A stretch of 42,580 nucleotides of DNA from Bacteroidales bacterium (GTDB lineage Bacteria > Bacteroidota > Bacteroidia > Bacteroidales > Marinilabiliaceae): assembly GCA_017960905.1 (NCBI GenBank), contig JAGCYH010000033.1:1-42580 (forward strand), given 5' to 3'. The notes under the pieces were generated by a model. That model saw only the letters and a program-made list of their open reading frames with translations, had not been told where the DNA came from and made no database searches. The first letter of the stretch is position 1, and the number at the start of each line of letters is the position of its first letter. The position numbers and the translations under genes were made by a program. This document shows positions 17,001 through 23,906 of this stretch, piece after piece.

Positions 17001-17605
17001 TCGCCAGCCATATTTGTCTTGGCAGTGTTCACTGTGTTTCCGCACGCTACCCACACCGTAGTGCCAATGAGCGACAAGGCGGTCATTTTGCCATCGCACT
17101 GAATATGTGTCGAGTATTTCACACTGCCGTCGTCGTAGAACGAGAAACACCAGAGCGTGTTCCCGGCGGCAATCCAGATGTTACCGTCGCGGTCGGCGGT
17201 AAGTCCGAAGATGACGCCTTCGGGGGTGTCTTCGGGCGACCCAAGCAGCTGATTTGTAACGTTTTTGATCTTTTCGAGGCTTATGATGTCGAGCCCCGCG
17301 TCGCCGGCAACCCACAGTCGGTTGAACTTATCGGAACAAACTTCCTGTATGTAGTTGCTTCTCAGTTTGATATCGGAATTGGCGTCGAAACATTCGAACG
17401 AATAGCCGTCGTAGCGGGCAAGGCCGCCGTCGGTGGCGAACCAGAGGTAGCCGATGTTGTCTTTGTGGATGTCGTTTATCGTATTGTTGGGCAAACCGTC
17501 GCTAATGTCAAAAGAGTTTATTGAGTATTTGTCCCAAAAACTCTCTTGAGCTATTGCAGCTGAGTGAATTAGCAGTAGCGACAATATCAGCAATACGTTT
17601 TTCAT
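14033..17605 (-). CDS. Reg_prop/Y_Y_Y sensor with degenerate kinase and AraC output
   Basis: A 1190-residue protein resembling hybrid two-component regulators. A signal peptide (MKNVLLILSLLLIHSAAIAQ) is followed by two periplasmic Reg_prop propellers (about 25-690; repeats such as NIGYLWFATDGGLARYDG, GNTWVGTADKGLSIL and GNIWISTNRGLSVYDP). Then come a Y_Y_Y domain (about 695-780), a membrane span (WFYALLALILLIVIVRVA), a coiled coil, a kinase-like region and a C-terminal AraC domain (about 1080-1185, FSDPKYFTRCFSKQYDVSPS). The usual H-box is replaced by LTNMARKIQNLS without a His-Glu pair, the N-box is SCLIDHTADHG, and no receiver domain is present. It may therefore be a non-phosphorylating one-piece regulator. 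Its ligand is unknown. No polysaccharide locus is adjacent. Confidence 0.88.
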   Translation of the reverse strand: MKNVLLILSLLLIHSAAIAQESFWDKYSINSFDISDGLPNNTINDIHKDNIGYLWFATDGGLARYDGYSFECFDANSDIKLRSNYIQEVCSDKFNRLWVAGDAGLDIISLEKIKNVTNQLLGSPEDTPEGVIFGLTADRDGNIWIAAGNTLWCFSFYDDGSVKYSTHIQCDGKMTALSLIGTTVWVACGNTVNTAKTNMAGEITLEKIDIPDFDRKTLRITCFDSNEHGVWLGTDAGLYKVDLALSEIKHYTAVVSDKKSLTDNNITALLSTGAHEFVVATSNGLNIYDPQTDSFEQIIQATSKNSKTISSNVINCMLVSGDRLWVGTAISGVDMFISNDLSIKCYVNTADPSSIGSDNVTTIVEDKFGNTWVGTADKGLSILNKNSETFKHLTKESHGLTNNHITSLAVGRTKTLWVGSEKGIDIIDMSDPRLPIIETFHNRVDATVNSIVYDRMNANVWIFTEEGLSVYNKGVSAYTPIHRKISGANGACIDNQGFLWVGTSDGLMIINLNTFTVDTVEYRFIDHKLDDPTAKVWPRVTYCYVASDGVMYIGTNGYGLYLSHDGGATFEQLTTKDGLLNNSVKGIIEDVAGNIWISTNRGLSVYDPFNRRFSSYTTENGMLSDNYNLNAVYKSPTNGKLFFGTNKGMVEIQQRVMTSRTFSDAKPIITNLLVSNKSVQPESDILDNHISLTKSITLSESEKSFAIEFASLSNTKSSNLRFQYQLEGFDEEWIETTGTHRIALYNNIPHGEYTFVVRCCDINSGWSDSTQLEIIIKPSFFKSVWFYALLALILLIVIVRVAKYNSKHQAEQNRLSQQIIQQRTDELIEQRKLLDDLQSELTGKQAVIVEQQERLDMHKTILTNMARKIQNLSVDKFRLYSNLSSDKVINAKFTPCDIVSLVRDTIQPCAVIASKRGISVKQYLHVHENSINIDETVTKRIISLILSCLIDHTADHGAISVYCATSIFKNTNSIYICVGNMPGNSTDAQADSLLMKLYSKNDDPAADYADIQSVIMRYNGEIYARYSQRHSVSIRVLLPISVGQTIATDGRTPSNNAGGNAALQSSPTENERIAQNDDLAIEILNHIHNHYTDPDYSVDDIVKDLGCSRGTVNNRLQAALGTSTAQYIRDYRLQIARQLILENRVSHEKNITQISAEVGFSDPKYFTRCFSKQYDVSPSTMLYGTDNSEA

Positions 17606-17614
17606 ACCGTGGTT

Positions 17615-17636
17615 TTAACCTTCAAAAATAGGTTAA
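17615..17636 (-). promoter_or_regulatory. Promoter with inverted repeat for the AraC-type sensor gene
   Basis: A TATTTTTG box on the minus strand (17623-17630) is embedded in an inverted repeat TTAACCT-N8-AGGTTAA (17615-17636), 10 to 31 bases before the start. The overlap suggests autoregulation, which is inferred. Confidence 0.5.
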
Positions 17637-17683
17637 ATAATTTACACTCCGACATTTTTTTTCATTTTTTTTTCAAAAAGCAT

Positions 17684-17725
17684 AAAAAAATTGTGGCAGC
17701 GCATTTGCGCTGCCACAATTGACGT
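17684..17725 (-). terminator. Terminator hairpin, left copy of 42-bp direct repeat
   Basis: Perfectly identical to 20790-20831. It contains 13-base arms attgtggcagcgc / gcgctgccacaat, followed on the minus strand by T7. It ends the accessory operon whose last stop is 17773. Confidence 0.9.
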
Positions 17726-17772
17726 AAGTCGTACATGTTTTAAACAAGCAAAGAGTTATAACTGGAATAAGT

Positions 17773-18213
17773 TTAATCCAAATCAAGTATAGCAGAGCGA
17801 GATAGTACGTCGCCAATACTCACTCCATTGATAGTTAGTTTATTCCAGATTTGAGTTGGTTCTTCAAATGTCGCCAAAACTTGTCCTGCCGAACAAGTAT
17901 GGGGACCATTCCCATTAATGTCAGCCTTCATGTACTCTCTTTTCCCGTCCCATTGAGGATTGTCGTATATCCGACGGACCTCAATGGGACTACGTTCGGT
18001 TTCGATAGTATAAAAGTTCCTATCTCCAGTCCAATAAAAGAGAATGTTCAACCCTACAATTTCAACTATATAGCGGAATATTGTTTCTGGGTCGTCAGAC
18101 TGAGCATCTCTGATGATACTCTCGTTCCATCCGAGGTCTTCCTCATATAGTGCAATGTCACCATCAACACCTACATTGAAGAAGTTTTGAATAATTACAT
18201 TTTTTTTATTCAT
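17773..18213 (-). CDS. Unknown protein, candidate immunity protein
   Basis: A 146-residue acidic cytoplasmic-type protein with no signal peptide and no family I can recognise. Visible segments include GWNESIIRDAQSDDPETIFRY, IVGLNILFYWTGD and a C-terminal TINGVSIGDVLSRSAILDLD (given in parts here). Its ATG overlaps the last 8 bases of the preceding GGRGA gene (ATGAATAA), which implies translational coupling. A small acidic gene coupled right after a toxin-like gene is the usual place for an immunity protein. That role is inferred from position only. Confidence 0.6.
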   Translation of the reverse strand: MNKKNVIIQNFFNVGVDGDIALYEEDLGWNESIIRDAQSDDPETIFRYIVEIVGLNILFYWTGDRNFYTIETERSPIEVRRIYDNPQWDGKREYMKADINGNGPHTCSAGQVLATFEEPTQIWNKLTINGVSIGDVLSRSAILDLD

Positions 18214-18604
18214 GGTCTCTATTCCATTTTAAAGCTTTGTTCATCAATCTTTTATCTTTATCCGACAATGCATGGATGTTATGTTTGTCGTGACGTTTCC
18301 GACCAACAATACTACCATTCCAATAATGAACATGAGCAGCTACTCCTTTCTCAAAATCAACACTTTTGAAGAGTTTGTGATCCCGATAATAGTAAATGTG
18401 CTCAATTCTATTGTTCTCTTTTGAATAAGAATAATACGTAGTATTTGCTGTGTTAGAATAAGTAATAGTAGGATTATTTGGTTTCGTGTCGCATTGAATA
18501 ATTTTGATCTTATCAATTTTACCAATTTGACTATAAATCCTATTTTCCACAGGAATACCTCCTGTACGACCCATATTTGAGTCGAAAGCACCTCTACCTC
18601 CCAT
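18206..18604 (-). CDS. GGRGA-type candidate toxin (nuclease-like C-terminal domain)
   Basis: A 132-residue protein if the ATG at 18604 is used (MGGRGAFDSNMGRTGGIP); a longer reading to 18649 has no better start. The GGRGA-type opening, then IYSQIGKIDKIKIIQC, IEHIYYYRDHKLFKSVDFEKG, AHVHYWNGSIVGRKRHDKHN and LSDKDKRLMNKALKW recall toxin domains found at the ends of MuF-type phage proteins and polymorphic toxins. The several His residues near the end could be catalytic. The start lies inside the last codons of the upstream DUF4417 gene (11-base overlap) and the end overlaps the next gene, so three genes are tightly coupled. The family name is not certain. Confidence 0.6.
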   Translation of the reverse strand: MGGRGAFDSNMGRTGGIPVENRIYSQIGKIDKIKIIQCDTKPNNPTITYSNTANTTYYSYSKENNRIEHIYYYRDHKLFKSVDFEKGVAAHVHYWNGSIVGRKRHDKHNIHALSDKDKRLMNKALKWNRDHE

Positions 18605-19328
18605 TGTTTCTTGCTCTTTTAAAACGGTTATGACTATACGTATGAACATACAACTGATTAGGTATCAGCGACATTATTTGGTCATCAATATCGCCATAAA
18701 GAACAACGGCGTCGGGAGAAATGCGTTTAAGCATTTCTTCGAAGCCAAGCCGGAAATACATTCTTGACCTTTCGTCCTTTCTTGTGCCGATAGTTGATAC
18801 TATGACAACCCCTCCTTTCGAATAGCCGTCATAGCAAAAGCAATAGGATTGTGGCGTGCTCCACGACATGCATGGCAAGATGGCAACGTTATGTTCTTGC
18901 AAACAAAAAGAAAGCGCATGGCTTCTGTATTTGTTAGCTATCTGAACGCATAAAGGATGATTGACCTTTAACGAAAAATCTGGTTCAGCAACACATTGAT
19001 ACTTTGCCAATACATTGACATACTTAATAGGGTTATTCCATAGCCTTTCTAACACATAGTCGTAGTCAAATCCTGTAACACAATAGTTGTAGCCAGCTAC
19101 AGAATTGATATCACTAAATGTTATATATTCATCTGGAATGGCTCCATTGTACGATTTAAGTAATGGTATTCCGTATCTGCCACTGAAAGTGGCGTTTCTG
19201 CAATAATCGAGTCCAAAAACACTGTTTTTTTGAATAGCCCAATTGTTCTTGCTCATTTTTATTGACAGTTTATGAGCTTCCTCGTCTATTTCGGGGAATA
19301 AGCTCTCTTTTTTATTAAAAAAAATCAT
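18594..19328 (-). CDS. DUF4417 protein
   Basis: A 244-residue protein matching DUF4417: FGIPLLKSYNGAIPDEYITF-like opening (here YGIPLLKSYNGAIPDEYI), GFDYDYVLERLWNNPIKYVN, CVAEPDFSLKVNHPLCVQIAN, ILPCMSWSTPQSYCFCYDG, VVIVSTIGTRKDE and VVLYGDI. DUF4417 proteins occur on phages, plasmids and other mobile DNA; their activity is not known to me. It is the first gene of the coupled trio, and its final codons contain the start of the GGRGA gene. Its upstream region is very AT-rich. Confidence 0.85.
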   Translation of the reverse strand: MIFFNKKESLFPEIDEEAHKLSIKMSKNNWAIQKNSVFGLDYCRNATFSGRYGIPLLKSYNGAIPDEYITFSDINSVAGYNYCVTGFDYDYVLERLWNNPIKYVNVLAKYQCVAEPDFSLKVNHPLCVQIANKYRSHALSFCLQEHNVAILPCMSWSTPQSYCFCYDGYSKGGVVIVSTIGTRKDERSRMYFRLGFEEMLKRISPDAVVLYGDIDDQIMSLIPNQLYVHTYSHNRFKRARNNGR

Positions 19329-19584
19329 TACAGTAATAATTTATTTTTAATTAATATAAATAAAAATATAATTTAAATTATAACGATTTCTTTTAAGAGC
19401 TTTTGCAAAATATAGCAAAAGTATTACTTTTGCTACGCTTACTTTTGCTTGCTCTTATAAATTGGTGTGAGATACTAAGTACGCCAATCGTCAAGCGAAC
19501 TGTATTTTCCCATCAGTCTGGCAGGGCGGATGGGATTTTTCGTTTCTCATTTATGTTAACCTGTTTTCTTATGCCACCTCCTTT
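19329..19584. other. AT-rich spacer with palindrome and a 19-codon ORF
   Basis: The spacer lies between DUF4417 and HigA genes. It holds a 23-base palindrome at 19413-19435 (tagcaaaagta-t-tacttttgcta) and, on the minus strand at 19491-19550, a short open frame that would encode MRNEKSHPPCQTDGKIQFA. Around that frame the repeats cccatc and gatggg could form a hairpin. No family or function is recognised with confidence. Confidence 0.5.
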
Positions 19585-20676
19585 TTAGTTTATTTCTCTG
19601 GATGCATCGGATTTGAACATATACATGCCTGTTTCATATGAAACACGTCCAAGTACTATCCATTTGTTTAACCTATTTTCTTTTGCCCATTTGGCACATA
19701 TAATTTGTATCTTTTGCGGATTAAGTGGTACAGAAGGAAGCTTTTCCCATAAATCTAATGGTATTAGAGAATTCGCCGCGAAAGTATTTGCTTCTTGCTC
19801 TTCAGACGAAATGTACTCCGAATCTGTACCTTGAAGGTTTATTCTTCCTTCTGTTTTTTCTAACGGATGTAATTTCAGATGGCCAACTTCGTGCATTACT
19901 GCAAATGCAATATTATCTATTCGGTTAAAGCGTTTAGTTATTACTATAGAGGGAATCCCATTTTCAAAGAACGAAAACCCGTCTATTGAAGCATGATTTA
20001 CTTTTGGCACAACACAAAACTTTATCCCAAACTCGTTTAACGTGCGCTCTAATTTGTTTATAGTATTATAGTTGTCGTTAAAAATATTTCTTAATGAAAC
20101 AACTAGGCCATCAACTTTATTTCTATCAAATGAAATAGTTGGATTGGTTTTCTGCCTCGCTTCGTATTTTGCCAAGACCGACCACGTCGCGATCATTCTT
20201 GGATCGAGCCCGGTTTTCTCTGAACGGTGATAGAAACCTTGAAGCTGACGTTTCTGTTGTATCGGGGTGTCAAAGAGAAGAACGTCCTTGCAAAATTTCA
20301 ATTTTTCGGATGGCGACATTTCTGCTGCTATTCCTACGTTTTTGAAAATCACTTTCATATCATAGATGTCGCTATATTGTGCTAACAACCTTTCTGCTTC
20401 AATATCAGTGTTGTTGTCATTCAGGGTAGTTGTTTTCAACCAATAATCATACTCAGCTTGGAGGTGTAACCATTTCTCTACTGGTATGTTTAAGAATAAG
20501 TTCAATTTTTCAGCAAGGCGTTTGGTAATACTCCGCTTACCTCTTATTAATTCAGACAGGTGGGATTGCTGAACTGATATTAGCTCGGCAAAATATTTCT
20601 GAGTCATGCCTCTAGCCTTAAGTTCTGAGCTTAAGACTTTCCCCGGATGAACGTATTTGTTCTTGTCCTCTGTCAT
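19585..20676 (-). CDS. HigA-like antitoxin fused to ImmA/IrrE metallopeptidase
   Basis: A 363-residue protein. The ATG at 20676 fits the promoter; the longer frame begins with TTG. Residues ~5-75 form an XRE/HigA helix-turn-helix (HPGKVLSSELKARGMTQKYFAEL, then QSHLSELIRGKRSITKRLAEKL). Residues ~190-300 are an ImmA/IrrE zinc peptidase with the HExxH motif in AVMHEVGHLKLHPLE and a following SSEEQEANTFAANSLIP. Such fusions act as antitoxins or as phage/element repressors that cleave a partner. No HigB toxin gene lies next to it. It is the promoter-proximal gene of the accessory island. Confidence 0.88.
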   Translation of the reverse strand: MTEDKNKYVHPGKVLSSELKARGMTQKYFAELISVQQSHLSELIRGKRSITKRLAEKLNLFLNIPVEKWLHLQAEYDYWLKTTTLNDNNTDIEAERLLAQYSDIYDMKVIFKNVGIAAEMSPSEKLKFCKDVLLFDTPIQQKRQLQGFYHRSEKTGLDPRMIATWSVLAKYEARQKTNPTISFDRNKVDGLVVSLRNIFNDNYNTINKLERTLNEFGIKFCVVPKVNHASIDGFSFFENGIPSIVITKRFNRIDNIAFAVMHEVGHLKLHPLEKTEGRINLQGTDSEYISSEEQEANTFAANSLIPLDLWEKLPSVPLNPQKIQIICAKWAKENRLNKWIVLGRVSYETGMYMFKSDASREIN

Positions 20677-20688
20677 TTTTTTTTCTTG

Positions 20689-20719
20689 CAAATATAAAGC
20701 GAAAAGTCTGTTTCACAAA
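20689..20719 (-). promoter_or_regulatory. Promoter of the HigA-ImmA gene
   Basis: On the minus strand it has TTTTG, 19 bases, then TATATTTG (-7 box at 20689-20696). The ATG at 20676 is only 12 bases past the box, so the mRNA would be nearly leaderless. Confidence 0.65.
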
Positions 20720-20789
20720 ATAAAGTTATTTACAAGTTATCAACAATAAAAATTATTACCACAAAATGGGAATATTCTCCGCTCTTGTA

Positions 20790-20831
20790 AAAAAAATTGT
20801 GGCAGCGCATTTGCGCTGCCACAATTGACGT
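20790..20831 (-). terminator. Terminator hairpin, right copy of 42-bp direct repeat
   Basis: Identical to 17684-17725. It ends the outer membrane protein gene (stop at 20855) and borders the accessory island on the other side. Confidence 0.9.
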
Positions 20832-20854
20832 TTTATATAATCTGATGAATTCTA

Positions 20855-23773
20855 TTAGAACATTGGACCCATAGGTGGGCGACCGCCACCACGGTTGCCG
20901 CCTGCGGGAGGTGCACCGCCCATAAAGCCAGGGAAGGTGTTGGTAGGAGCATCACCGATATTTCTGAACTTGTAGGTGAAGGTGAGCATGAGGTACTGAC
21001 GGAGAACGTCGGTAGTAGTTGTCGAAACGTAAGTTTCGTTTTGGCTACGGCTCACGCTGTTGTTCTTGTCGAGAATATCGTTCACTCTGAGGCGAAGTTC
21101 AGCACGGCGGTCCTTGAGGAATTTGTAGCCGAGCGAAGCGTTCCAGAGGATGAAGTTCTGATCATAATCTTTACCCATGCCGCTTGTCAACTGGTTGGCC
21201 ACGCTTGTAGTGAATACCAAGTGCTGCCAGAAGATGCAGTTCAAGTTGCCTTGAATGGTGTGGTTGTAGTAGTTGTAGTCGGCTGAGTTAGAGGCTGCAG
21301 AACTCTCTACTACGTTGTAGTTACCGCGGTAGCTGATGGTGAAGTCGAGGTTCTCGCTGATGTTACTACCGATGGTCAAACCGGTCGAGAAGCTGTAGTC
21401 GTCGTTGGTAACCTTCTGGTCGTTGTAGAGGCTCGGACGGCTGCTCAAGCTTGCACCCAAGTCGAAGTTGACATTGCTTCGGATGAATGTAACAGGCGAT
21501 GAAAGTGTAATACGTACGTTGGCGTTGTAGTAACCATTGAGGTTGACAGGCTTGCTGTATTGTACGCCTTTCGGAAGCAGAATGTCGTCAGAGCTTTCGC
21601 GTGCCAGTATTATATCACCGTTTCGGTTAATATAACGGTCGTCGTCGAAGATGTACGAAGCAGTTGATATGTAATCAGTTGTGGTAGAGTACATACCCAT
21701 GAAGAAGAGACCTTTCGAAGTCATCGGGTTCATGGTGGTGAAGAAGAGGTTGAAATTGTGCGAATACTGCTGGTTCAAGTCTTCGTTACCGCCAGAGTAA
21801 CTACGTATGTTGCTCACGTCGACCACTTTCTGCAACTGAGTGATGCTCGGTGCGCTTGTGTTGGTACGGTAGTTGAGTCGGAAGTTTGTCGTACGGTTCT
21901 TGTTGTAACGTATCTGAGCCGACGGCATGAAGTTGGTGTAGCTCTTGCTTGTCTCAAATTCGTACGGATAGGTCTGGTCGCCGTCGAGAACCGACTGCTG
22001 GAAGTCGAGACCGAATGTAGCGTTGAACGAGTTCGACGGGAAGAGGTTCAGACCGATACCGGCTCTCTGTTGAGTGTAAGTAGAGCTTTTCTTGTTGCTC
22101 AATATCGGCGAGAATTTGTAATTGCCTGAGAATTCGCCGCTTGCGTTGGCTGTATCGGCTACTACCGATTTGTCGCCATCGCTGAACGTAATCGACGGGC
22201 TGTAGTTGATTTGGAAGGCCATCTTTTCGCCAATCGGTTCGGTGTATTGCAGCGAAGCGTTCAGACGATTGTTCTTGCTGTCGTTATCGGTATTCTGTTT
22301 TGTTTTGATGCTACGTGCAGTATATTCGTTTGAAGCAGCCGACGATTGGTCGCCATCGGTGTCGCTTATAGAGCCGCCCAAGCGCAGCGAGAGTGTACGG
22401 TGGTCGACGCTGAACTTATGACGCCACAGCAAGTTGCCGCTTACCGAAAGGCTCTTGTTGTCCGACTCGTTCTGTTGGTTGGTCTGCATGAAAAGCGTTT
22501 CTCCCATCATATCTATACCGCCGCTCTCCGATTCGTTGTCGGCATCGCTCCAGCTTACACGCGGGTTGAAAATCAAGCTGTTGTTCTCGTTAATGGTGTA
22601 AGTCAGACGCAGCGACAAGTTATGGTTCTGGTTGCGAGCTTCAGAGTAGCTTTCGCTCTCGTAAGTTCTCTCGTTTTCAAAGTATTCTTGCAGAGTCTGC
22701 GACTCGTTGATGTTCTTTGTATTGCTGTATTGGTAGCTCGGTTCGATACGCCAGGTGGTTTCGTCGTCGTAGCTGTAGTTGATACCGAAGCGTCCGGTGC
22801 GGTTTTTGCCGCCTTGGCCACCCCAGCCGCCGGCGCCCATACCGCCGCCGCCCATCATCATACCGCCGCCGCCCATCATCATGCCGCCGCCCATGCCGCC
22901 ACGGCCACCGCCGCCGCCGTTCGACATTGCACTAGAGAGGTCGTCCATTGAGTAGTTCTGCTGGTTGATGTTGTTGAGCAAGCCCAAAATTGTTACACGG
23001 TGATTGCCGTTGAACACGTTGTAGTTGCCGCCTGCCTCATAACGGTCGTTGGTACCATAACCGGCATAAACACGGCCGAAAGCACCGCTCTTGATACCCA
23101 TTTTGGTCAGAATGTTTATGGTGCGCTCTTCGTCGCCATCGCTGAAGCCCGTGAACTGAGCTTGGTCGCTCTGACGGTCGAACACCTCAATTTGGTTAAC
23201 CATGTCGGCCGAAATGTTCTGAAGAGCCATCATTGGGTTGTCGCCGAAGAACTCTTTGCCATCGACGAGCACTTTCTTAACTGTCTGACCGCCAGACTTC
23301 ACCGAGCCACCTTCGACACTCATACCTGGCATCTTCTTGATAAGGTCCTCGGTAGTGGCATCGGGGTTCACTTTGAACGCCTGTGCGTTGAACACAGTTG
23401 TATCGCCGTGTTGCTCCTGACGTTGCATAATGCCTTTCACGTCGACTTCGTCGAGCTGTTTGCTCTCCGACTTCATACGGATATTACCCATGTTGACATC
23501 TTTCGAAACCTCGATGGTCTTCTCGTACGATGCGTAACCCAGGTAATCAACTCGGAATACGTAGTTGCCTGTCGCTGCTTTGATGGTGAACTTACCATCA
23601 ATGTCGGAGCTTTGTCCCTCCGATTTCGTTGATCCGACAGGCGTAATGATAATTGTTGCGCCGGGCAGTGGCTGCCCGTCTTTTGAATCGAGGATTACAC
23701 CGCTCACTTTGTGCTGAGCGAATGCAATCGACATAAACATACACAATGTTAATGTTAATAGAATTCTTTTCAT
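20855..23773 (-). CDS. Outer membrane beta-barrel protein with CarboxypepD_reg domain
   Basis: A 972-residue protein with a signal peptide (MKRILLTLTLCMFMSIAFAQ). It has an N-terminal CarboxypepD_reg-like domain (HKVSGVILDSKDGQPLPGATI, about 22-105), then a plug-like region (DATTEDLIKKMPGMSV...KKVLVDGKEFFGDNP) and a long barrel of the OMP_b-brl_3 family. An unusual Gly/Met-rich insert (about 285-325) contains GGGGMMMGGGGM-type repeats, encoded by tandem ~21-base DNA units near 22848-22895. The C terminus is also Gly/Pro-rich (GGNRGGGRPPMGPMF). It lacks the SusC partner SusD, so substrate is unknown. It has a promoter box at 23799-23806. Confidence 0.88.
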   Translation of the reverse strand: MKRILLTLTLCMFMSIAFAQHKVSGVILDSKDGQPLPGATIIITPVGSTKSEGQSSDIDGKFTIKAATGNYVFRVDYLGYASYEKTIEVSKDVNMGNIRMKSESKQLDEVDVKGIMQRQEQHGDTTVFNAQAFKVNPDATTEDLIKKMPGMSVEGGSVKSGGQTVKKVLVDGKEFFGDNPMMALQNISADMVNQIEVFDRQSDQAQFTGFSDGDEERTINILTKMGIKSGAFGRVYAGYGTNDRYEAGGNYNVFNGNHRVTILGLLNNINQQNYSMDDLSSAMSNGGGGGRGGMGGGMMMGGGGMMMGGGGMGAGGWGGQGGKNRTGRFGINYSYDDETTWRIEPSYQYSNTKNINESQTLQEYFENERTYESESYSEARNQNHNLSLRLTYTINENNSLIFNPRVSWSDADNESESGGIDMMGETLFMQTNQQNESDNKSLSVSGNLLWRHKFSVDHRTLSLRLGGSISDTDGDQSSAASNEYTARSIKTKQNTDNDSKNNRLNASLQYTEPIGEKMAFQINYSPSITFSDGDKSVVADTANASGEFSGNYKFSPILSNKKSSTYTQQRAGIGLNLFPSNSFNATFGLDFQQSVLDGDQTYPYEFETSKSYTNFMPSAQIRYNKNRTTNFRLNYRTNTSAPSITQLQKVVDVSNIRSYSGGNEDLNQQYSHNFNLFFTTMNPMTSKGLFFMGMYSTTTDYISTASYIFDDDRYINRNGDIILARESSDDILLPKGVQYSKPVNLNGYYNANVRITLSSPVTFIRSNVNFDLGASLSSRPSLYNDQKVTNDDYSFSTGLTIGSNISENLDFTISYRGNYNVVESSAASNSADYNYYNHTIQGNLNCIFWQHLVFTTSVANQLTSGMGKDYDQNFILWNASLGYKFLKDRRAELRLRVNDILDKNNSVSRSQNETYVSTTTTDVLRQYLMLTFTYKFRNIGDAPTNTFPGFMGGAPPAGGNRGGGRPPMGPMF

Positions 23774-23798
23774 CTGTCTATTTTTTTATTGTTTGACG

Positions 23799-23806
23799 CA
23801 AAAGTA
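23799..23806 (-). promoter_or_regulatory. -7 promoter box of the barrel protein gene
   Basis: TACTTTTG on the minus strand, matching TAnnTTTG, 25 bases before ATG 23773. Confidence 0.6.
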
Positions 23807-23890
23807 CAACGAGTGTACATTCCTTGCAAATTTTATAGAAGAATGGACAATTTTTAGCGACAAAAAAGCACTTTTAAGCCATTACTGTCG

Positions 23891-23898
23891 TATTTTTG
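23891..23898 (+). promoter_or_regulatory. -7 promoter box of the D15-like gene
   Basis: TATTTTTG lies 8 bases before ATG 23907, so the transcript would be leaderless or nearly so. The promoter is divergent from that of the barrel protein gene. Confidence 0.6.
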
Positions 23899-23906
23899 TC
23901 GCCGAA

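Noticed and set aside
17684..20831. The two 42-bp repeats as ends of an insertion sequence
   Set aside because: They are direct rather than inverted repeats, each is a functional-looking terminator, and no transposase lies between them.
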